Assembly (NCBI GenBank): GCA_021819345.1 | Contig: JAKARG010000208.1 | Span: 1-6,049 of the forward strand | DNA from: Actinomycetes bacterium | GTDB taxonomy: Bacteria > Actinomycetota > Acidimicrobiia > Acidimicrobiales > Palsa-688 | Length of the DNA: 6,049 bases | Reading direction: 5' to 3' | In this document: one piece after another, positions 1 through 6,049 of the stretch | How positions within the stretch are numbered: the stretch's first letter is position 1 | Layout of the letters: each line of letters starts with the position of its first letter | Notes under the pieces: generated by a model | Database searches by the model: none | What the model saw: the letters and a program-made list of their open reading frames with translations, nothing else | Told to the model about the DNA's origin: nothing | Made by a program: the position numbers and the translations under genes

Positions 1-5
1 CGGGC

Positions 6-1193
6 TCAGGCGACGCCGAGGATGTGGTCCAAGGCGAGCTGGTCGAGGCGCTCGATGTTGGTGGCCCGCCGACCGGCGGCCTCGGGGTCGTAGTCCTCGT
101 AGGCGCTGGCGTCGGCGAGGAGCTGGCCGAGGGTCTCTCCGGGGCCTCGGGTGGGCACCGACAGCTCGGGCACCCCGGCGGCGGCGAGCGCCGCTTGGAC
201 CTCGGGGTCGGCCCTCCAGGCCCGGGCCTTGGCTTTCAGTACCAGGTAGGTGCGCATGCAGGCAGCGGCCGACACCCACACGCCGGCTTCGTCCTCGGCC
301 CGCAGGGGCTTGAAGTCGAAGTGGCGGGCACCGCCGTAGCCGTGGTGCTCGAGCAGGTCGACCAAGAAGAAGGCGCTCTTCAGGTCTGCGGCCCCGAAGC
401 GCAGGTCCTGGTCGTACTTGGCCCCGTGCTGGCCGTTCAGGTCGATGTGGAACAGCTTGCCGGCCCACAGCGCCTGGGCGTAGCCGTGGACCACGTTGAG
501 CCCGGCCATGGTCTCGTGGCCGACCTCGGGGTTGAGCCCGACCATCTCGGGGTGCTCCAGGCGCTCGATGAACGCGAGCGCATGGCCGATGGTGGGCAGC
601 AGGATGTCGCCGCGGGGCTCGTTGGGCTTGGGCTCGAGCGCGAAGCGCAGGTCGTAGCCCCGGGAGATCACGTGCTCGCAGAGGGTGTCGATCGCCTCGG
701 CCAGGCGGTCGAGGGCGGCCGGGACGTCCTTGGCGGCGTCGGACTCGGAGCCCTCACGGCCTCCCCAGGCGACGTAGACCCGGGCGCCGAGCTCGGCGGC
801 GAGGTCGATGTTGCGCAGGGTCTTGCGGAGCGCAAAGCGCCGCACCCCCCGGTCGTTGGCGCTGAAGGCGCCCTCTTTGAACACCGGGTGGGTGAACAGG
901 TTGGTGGTCATCATCTCGGTGACCATCCCGGTGCGATCGAGCGCTGCCCGGAAGCGCTTCACGAGCCGCTCGCGCTCGCGCTCGTCGGTGCCGAAGGGGA
1001 TCAGGTCGTCGTCGTGGAAGCTCACCCCCCAGGCCCCGAGCTCGGCGAGGTGCTCGAGAGCCTCGACCGGGTCGAGGGGAGCCCGGGTCGCGTCGCCGAA
1101 GGGGTCCCGGCCCTGCCAGCCGACTGTCCACAGCCCGAAGCTGAAGTGGTCCTCGGGGGTCGGGGTGTAGCTCTCGGTCACGGTCGGCTCCAT
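6..1193 (-). CDS. xylA: Xylose isomerase
   Basis: Cytoplasmic TIM-barrel enzyme that interconverts D-xylose and D-xylulose (and D-glucose/D-fructose) with two divalent metal ions. The 395 aa product follows Streptomyces xylose isomerase almost without gaps, offset by six N-terminal residues. All expected active-site residues are visible: H60 and D63 in FHDDDLIPFG, F100, W143, E187 and K189 in LEPKPNEPRGD, E223 and H226 in NPEVGHE, D251, D261 and D263 in HIDLNGQ...KYDQDLRFG, and D293 in HFDFK. The ATG at 1193 is chosen because homology begins just after it (TPEDHFSFGLWTVGWQGRDP). The frame stays open upstream to 1517, but that part lies inside iolD and resembles no protein. The ribosome binding site is poor (only a GAG four bases before the ATG). 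It is the last gene of the run, 76 bp after iolD; the stop is complete at 8-6, so the next gene is outside the window. Family assignment is near certain; in vivo substrate in this context is inferred. Confidence 0.96.
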   Translation of the reverse strand: MEPTVTESYTPTPEDHFSFGLWTVGWQGRDPFGDATRAPLDPVEALEHLAELGAWGVSFHDDDLIPFGTDERERERLVKRFRAALDRTGMVTEMMTTNLFTHPVFKEGAFSANDRGVRRFALRKTLRNIDLAAELGARVYVAWGGREGSESDAAKDVPAALDRLAEAIDTLCEHVISRGYDLRFALEPKPNEPRGDILLPTIGHALAFIERLEHPEMVGLNPEVGHETMAGLNVVHGYAQALWAGKLFHIDLNGQHGAKYDQDLRFGAADLKSAFFLVDLLEHHGYGGARHFDFKPLRAEDEAGVWVSAAACMRTYLVLKAKARAWRADPEVQAALAAAGVPELSVPTRGPGETLGQLLADASAYEDYDPEAAGRRATNIERLDQLALDHILGVA

Positions 1194-1269
1194 TTGCTCG
1201 TTGCCCCGGGCGGGCCGGAGCCGTCGTGGGCGGGTCGTTTCAGTCTGTCGCCGGGTCGCACGCAGGCGG

Positions 1270-3146
<1,877 letters not shown>

Positions 3147-3150
<4 letters not shown>

Positions 3151-4046
3151 CGGCTTCCAACGCTCCGGGAGCCCGGCAGCGGGAGGCGGGCGTCGACCTC
3201 CTGGTGTTCCCAGGTCTCCCGGACCCAGGCGTGGTCCGGGTCGTCGCAGGCGTGCCAGGCTCGCTCGCCCGGGCCTGCCATCACGTTGAGGTAGTACAAG
3301 TCGTAGCCGACCGCTGCCATCGACGGGCCATGCCAGCCGTGCGGGACCACGACGACGTCACCGCTCCTGACCTCGGCGAGGAGGTCGACGGGGCGTTGTG
3401 GCGTCCCGTAGACCCGCTGGTAGGCGAACCCTGCTCCACTCGGCCCGGCTCCGACCTCGAAGTAGTAGATCTCTTCGAGCACGCTCTCGCCCGGACGGTC
3501 CTCGTCGTGCTTGTGGGGAGGGTAGGACGACCAGTTCCCACCCGGGGTCACCACTTCGCAGACCATCAGCCGGTCACAGTCGGTGTTCACCGGCATGCAG
3601 ATGTTGTGGACCTCACGTGAGCAGGCACCCCTTCCCCGTAGCTCGACCTCGACGGTCTCGACCGGGAGGTATGCGAAGGGGTGGCCGCCATTTGCGCGGG
3701 CCCCGGCAAGCGCGAAGCGGCCCCCTCCGGGGCTGTGCAATTCGATCCTCGATCCGGGTGGCACGTAGGTCGAGTCGGTCGGACCGGAAAGGGGGCCGCT
3801 TCGACCGGTCAGCTCCACCCGCGAGGTGCCACAGGTGACACTCGCTGCCCCCGACAGCGGCACGACCAGGATCTCCTCGTCGGCGTTGTCGAAGGTATGG
3901 GAGCCGTCCGGGCCGAGCGAGAGCACTCTGAGCGAGGCGAACGACCATCCGGCCGTGTCGGTGTCGAGCCATGTCTCGAATGCTCCGCGGGCCAACGAGT
4001 GGGCCGGGTGGTGTAAGCGGCGTTGGGATGGGGTCTCGGTGGTCAC
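3147..4046 (-). CDS. iolB: 5-deoxy-glucuronate isomerase
   Basis: Cupin-type isomerase of the IolB/KduI family converting 5-deoxy-glucuronate to 5-dehydro-2-deoxygluconate, the step between IolD and IolC. The 299 aa product shows two cupin halves. The N-terminal half includes DEEILVVPLSGAASV (56-70). The C-terminal half carries the family signature around GGNWSSYPPHKHDE (169-182), with H178 and H180 as likely metal ligands, then LEEIYYF (190-196) with E191 or E192 as a candidate acidic ligand, and VVVPHGWHGPS (232-242) with H236 and H239. The start is taken as the GTG at 4046: GAGGAA overlaps the upstream stop and lies nine bases before it. The frame remains open to 4208, but that stretch lies inside the upstream gene and has no family similarity. 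It sits 13 bp after the aldolase-like gene and overlaps iolD by four bases. The exact start is a little less certain than the function. Confidence 0.95.
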
Positions 4047-4055
4047 GGCCAGGTG

Positions 4056-4061
4056 TTCCTC
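4056..4061 (-). promoter_or_regulatory. Ribosome binding site of iolB
   Basis: GAGGAA on the minus strand, sharing bases with the TGA stop of the aldolase-like gene and nine bases before the GTG at 4046. It is what fixes the GTG start of iolB, since the upstream open frame has no comparable site near a start codon. Confidence 0.75.
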
Positions 4062-4956
4062 ACTGGTGGTCCTCGGTATGGCGGTGGACGAGGGCAGCCA
4101 CCCGCTCGGTGGCTGCCTCGACGTCCCCTGTCGACGGGTAGAGCAGGTGCCGACCGACGACCATTCCACGCACGCCTGGCAGCCGCAGGGCCGCTTCCCA
4201 CCGGGCAAAGGGGCTCCCGGCCGCTGTCGCCGGGTCCCCCCCGAGCAGGAGGGTCGGGAGGGTGATTGCGGCCATCACGGCCTCCATGTCGTCGACGACC
4301 GGCAGTTTGAGCCAGGTGTAAGCGCTGGTGGCCCCGATCCCCGAGGCGATGGCCGCCGAGGTGATCACAGCCTCTGGGGTGAGCACTGGCCCCACCCGGT
4401 CGCCCTCGTGCCTCGAGATGAACGGTTCCACCATCGCCGGGAGCCGACGACCGGCGAGAGCAGTCACGGCCCGCCCGCAGCTCTCGAGCGTTGCCAGGGA
4501 CCCTGGGTCGGTCAGGTCGATCCGGCAGAGCATCTTGCCACCGTCCCAGCCCATCGACGCGATCGTGGCGGCGTCCGCAGCGGTGAACCGATCGTCCAGC
4601 TCGAAACTCGCGCCCTGCAGGCCGCCGCGGTTCATGCTGGCGAAGGCGACCTTGCCCTCGAGTGCCCCGGCGAGGAGGAGGTCCTCCAGGATGTCGGGGG
4701 TGGCAAGCACCCCGTCGACCCCGGGATGCCCCAGACAGGTGACGATCCGGGCGAGCAGCCCGGCACGGTCTGCCATCGCCGCCCTCTCGGGCCCTACGCC
4801 CAGGGCTCCGCGGGCTGGGTGGTCTGCGGCGACGATCAACAAGCGGCCGTCCCCGTCGAGCAGCAGCCGCCGCCGCCGCCGGGCAGCCGCCTCGGCCACC
4901 CGCTCGGGGTGATGGGCTCGCAGCTCTCGGATCCCGGCCAGGTCAAGGACCGACAT
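4060..4956 (-). CDS. Class I aldolase-like (beta/alpha)8 protein of actinobacterial iol clusters (Cgl0159-type); candidate DKG-6-phosphate aldolase
   Basis: A 298 aa single-domain protein resembling the DeoC/LacD/archaeal-FBA group of Schiff-base aldolases, and recognised as the protein next to iolC in corynebacterial inositol clusters. Visible marks: AADHPARG (43-50), like the DHG element on the first strand; GGKMLCRID (139-147); SAYTWLKLPV (211-220), where K217 sits as the Schiff-base lysine does in archaeal class I fructose-bisphosphate aldolase; LLLGGD (236-241) and MVVGRHLLYP (265-274), which look like the two phosphate-binding loops. The ATG at 4956 is supported by GGAGGG eight bases upstream, inside the end of iolC. 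The gene overlaps iolC by 14 bp and ends 13 bp before iolB. Neither an IolJ-type class II aldolase nor a DUF2090 extension on IolC is present, so the inferred role is cleavage of DKG-6-phosphate to dihydroxyacetone phosphate and malonic semialdehyde. Fold and context are strong; the reaction is inference. A run of five arginines (26-30) lies near the N-terminus. Confidence 0.85.
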   Translation of the reverse strand: MSVLDLAGIRELRAHHPERVAEAAARRRRRLLLDGDGRLLIVAADHPARGALGVGPERAAMADRAGLLARIVTCLGHPGVDGVLATPDILEDLLLAGALEGKVAFASMNRGGLQGASFELDDRFTAADAATIASMGWDGGKMLCRIDLTDPGSLATLESCGRAVTALAGRRLPAMVEPFISRHEGDRVGPVLTPEAVITSAAIASGIGATSAYTWLKLPVVDDMEAVMAAITLPTLLLGGDPATAAGSPFARWEAALRLPGVRGMVVGRHLLYPSTGDVEAATERVAALVHRHTEDHQ

Positions 4957-5917
4957 CGTCGTGGCCCTCCATGGCGGCTTCCACCTCTGCCGTGGTGGGC
5001 ATCGCCGTCGAGCACTCGATGCGGGTGGCCACCACCGCCCCTGCGGCGTTGGCGAACCGGAGCGTCCGATCCAGGGGCCAGCCCGACAGGAGCCCGTGGC
5101 AGAGGGCCCCTCCGAAGCCGTCGCCGGCGCCGAGCCCGTTGACGACGGTCACTGCCAGCGGAGCGACCTCGACGACCCCGTCGGAGTCGAACCCGAGGAC
5201 GCCCCCGGGCCCGAGCTTGACGATGGCCAGGCCCACGCCCCGCTCCAGCAGGGCGGAGCCGGCGCGCCGAGGGTCGGTCTCACCAGTCGCCACCCGCACC
5301 TCTTCGAGGTTGCCGACCACCACGTCCACCCAATCGAGGGCCGCCCCGGCGGCCCGGCTGGCGGAACCGGGGTCGGGCCAGAACAGCGGCCGGTAGTCGA
5401 GGTCGAGGATCGTGAGGGGCCCCCGACGCCTGGCCTCCCAGGCCGCCAGCTGGGCCGAACGACTGGGTTCCTGCGACAGCCCGCTCAGGGTGGACCAGAA
5501 GACCCCTGCCGTACAGATCGCGTCCAAGTCCAGCTCGTCGGTTCGGATCTCCATGTCGGGCGCTTTCGGCCAGCGGTAGAACCACAGCGGGAAGTGGTCT
5601 GGTGGCTGCATCTCGCAGAAGGTGATCGGCGTCGGTAACCCCGGCACGGTCGAGACGAAACGATCGTCGACCCCGAGCTCCTGGAGGGCTCGGTGAACGA
5701 ACCGCCCGAACGGGTCGTCACCCACACGGCTGACGATCGCACTGCGGCGTCCATGGCGGGCGGCAGCAACCGCCACGTTTGCGGCCGTACCTCCGAGGAA
5801 CCGGCCAAATGTTCCCACCTCCTCCAGGGCCACGCCTGGCGTGAGAGGGTACAGGTCCACTCCCATCCGACCCATGGTCAGCACTTCGAAGGCGTCGTCT
5901 CCTGTTCCCCGGATCAC
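4943..5917 (-). CDS. iolC: 5-dehydro-2-deoxygluconokinase (PfkB family)
   Basis: ATP-dependent cytoplasmic sugar kinase that phosphorylates 5-dehydro-2-deoxygluconate to its 6-phosphate. The 324 aa product has the whole PfkB/ribokinase fold: an N-terminal strand with MGRMGVDLYP (15-24), the substrate-binding glycine motif FLGGTAANVAVAAARHG (40-56), LDLDYRPLFW (171-180), which is characteristic of IolC rather than of ribokinase in general, NLEEVRVATGE (203-213), and the C-terminal signature NGLGAGDGFGGAL (260-272) with the catalytic base D266 in the GAGD anion hole. The GTG at 5917 is preferred because AAGGAG lies four bases before it and the alternatives, M15 and M18, would cut into the first strand. 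Unlike the longer proteobacterial IolC proteins, it carries no C-terminal DUF2090 aldolase-like domain; a separate aldolase-like gene follows immediately with a 14 bp overlap. KDG or fructokinase is possible on fold alone, but the motif and neighbours favour IolC. Confidence 0.93.
   Translation of the reverse strand: MIRGTGDDAFEVLTMGRMGVDLYPLTPGVALEEVGTFGRFLGGTAANVAVAAARHGRRSAIVSRVGDDPFGRFVHRALQELGVDDRFVSTVPGLPTPITFCEMQPPDHFPLWFYRWPKAPDMEIRTDELDLDAICTAGVFWSTLSGLSQEPSRSAQLAAWEARRRGPLTILDLDYRPLFWPDPGSASRAAGAALDWVDVVVGNLEEVRVATGETDPRRAGSALLERGVGLAIVKLGPGGVLGFDSDGVVEVAPLAVTVVNGLGAGDGFGGALCHGLLSGWPLDRTLRFANAAGAVVATRIECSTAMPTTAEVEAAMEGHDDVGP
4965..4970 (-). promoter_or_regulatory. Ribosome binding site of the aldolase-like gene, inside iolC
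   Basis: GGAGGG on the minus strand, eight bases before the ATG at 4956. It lies within the last codons of iolC, so ribosomes finishing iolC pass over it; this supports both the chosen start and translational coupling of the two genes. Confidence 0.8.
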
Positions 5918-5921
5918 ATGG

Positions 5922-5927
5922 CTCCTT
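5922..5927 (-). promoter_or_regulatory. Ribosome binding site of iolC
   Basis: AAGGAG on the minus strand, in the 16 bp gap after the upstream gene. It is four bases from the GTG at 5917, slightly close but the strongest match near this gene, and it decides for the GTG start over the internal ATGs. An ATG at 5919-5917 overlaps this GTG but is followed at once by TGA, so it cannot be the start. Confidence 0.7.
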
Positions 5928-5933
5928 GCCGCG

Positions 5934-6049
5934 TCATGCCACCAGGCCGACAGAGCGTAGATGGTCGAGGCTGGCGCGGGCGTCCTCGAGTGGGACCGAT
6001 CGACCGGTCGGGCTCGCGTCCTGCTCGACGGTCGCCCACCCGTCGTAGC
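5934..6049 (-). CDS. Sugar phosphate isomerase/epimerase, IolE/IolI-like TIM barrel (3' end only)
   Basis: Only the last 37 codons and the TGA stop (5936-5934) are in the window; the rest lies beyond the right edge. The visible peptide begins YDGWATVEQDASPTG and ends LDHLRSVGLVA. A tyrosine/aspartate-glycine-tryptophan turn leading into a strand with VEQD is typical of the last barrel strand of the AP-endonuclease-2-like isomerases, where the glutamate is a metal ligand. The final amphipathic helix (LEDARASLDHLRSVG) matches the usual end of these proteins. In this setting the likeliest identity is IolE (2-keto-myo-inositol dehydratase, the enzyme that makes the substrate of IolD's pathway step) or the related IolI/IolH; the fragment is too short to decide, so no gene symbol is given. 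It ends 16 bp before iolC, on the same strand, and so belongs to the same operon. Confidence 0.8.
   Translation of the reverse strand, partial: YDGWATVEQDASPTGRSVPLEDARASLDHLRSVGLVA

Noticed and set aside
4047..4208. A 54-residue N-terminal extension of IolB starting at an ATG at 4208.
   Set aside because: It overlaps the conserved end of the aldolase-like gene, and a good ribosome site stands in front of the GTG at 4046 instead.
3826..5142. A 438-codon open frame on the plus strand.
   Set aside because: It runs antisense across iolB, the aldolase-like gene and iolC. It has no domain-like motif and ends in arginine/proline-rich low complexity, so it is a shadow of the real genes.

Overview
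This is a very GC-rich stretch in which every supported gene lies on the minus strand, so the reading order runs from the right edge (6049) to the left edge (1). It looks like an actinobacterial chromosome: the xylose isomerase is the short (about 390 aa) Streptomyces-type enzyme, GTG starts are used, and the gene set matches actinobacterial inositol clusters. The genus cannot be fixed from the sequence; this is an inference from protein character and composition.

Layout in the direction of transcription: (1) 6049-5934, the C-terminal 37 codons of a sugar phosphate isomerase/epimerase (IolE/IolI-like TIM barrel); (2) 5917-4943, iolC, 5-dehydro-2-deoxygluconokinase; (3) 4956-4060, a class I aldolase-like (beta/alpha)8 protein of the kind found in actinobacterial iol clusters (Cgl0159-type); (4) 4046-3147, iolB, 5-deoxy-glucuronate isomerase; (5) 3150-1270, iolD, the ThDP-dependent trihydroxycyclohexanedione hydrolase; (6) 1193-6, xylA, xylose isomerase. 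Genes 1 to 5 are packed with a 16 bp gap, a 14 bp overlap, a 13 bp gap and a 4 bp ATGA overlap, so they form one transcription unit. xylA follows after 76 bp on the same strand.

Together the iol genes cover the middle of myo-inositol catabolism: IolD opens the ring of the dione, IolB isomerises 5-deoxy-glucuronate to 5-dehydro-2-deoxygluconate (DKG), IolC phosphorylates it, and the aldolase-like protein is the natural candidate for splitting DKG-6-phosphate into dihydroxyacetone phosphate and malonic semialdehyde. The inositol dehydrogenase (IolG), the semialdehyde dehydrogenase (IolA), the transporter and the regulator are not in the window. The promoter is probably beyond the right edge.

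No RNA gene, mobile element, CRISPR array, integration site or terminator was found, and there is no gene-free stretch longer than 76 bp. The window is mostly a recognisable metabolic operon. The two points most worth following are the aldolase-like protein standing where other bacteria use unrelated aldolases, and xylA appended to an inositol operon.
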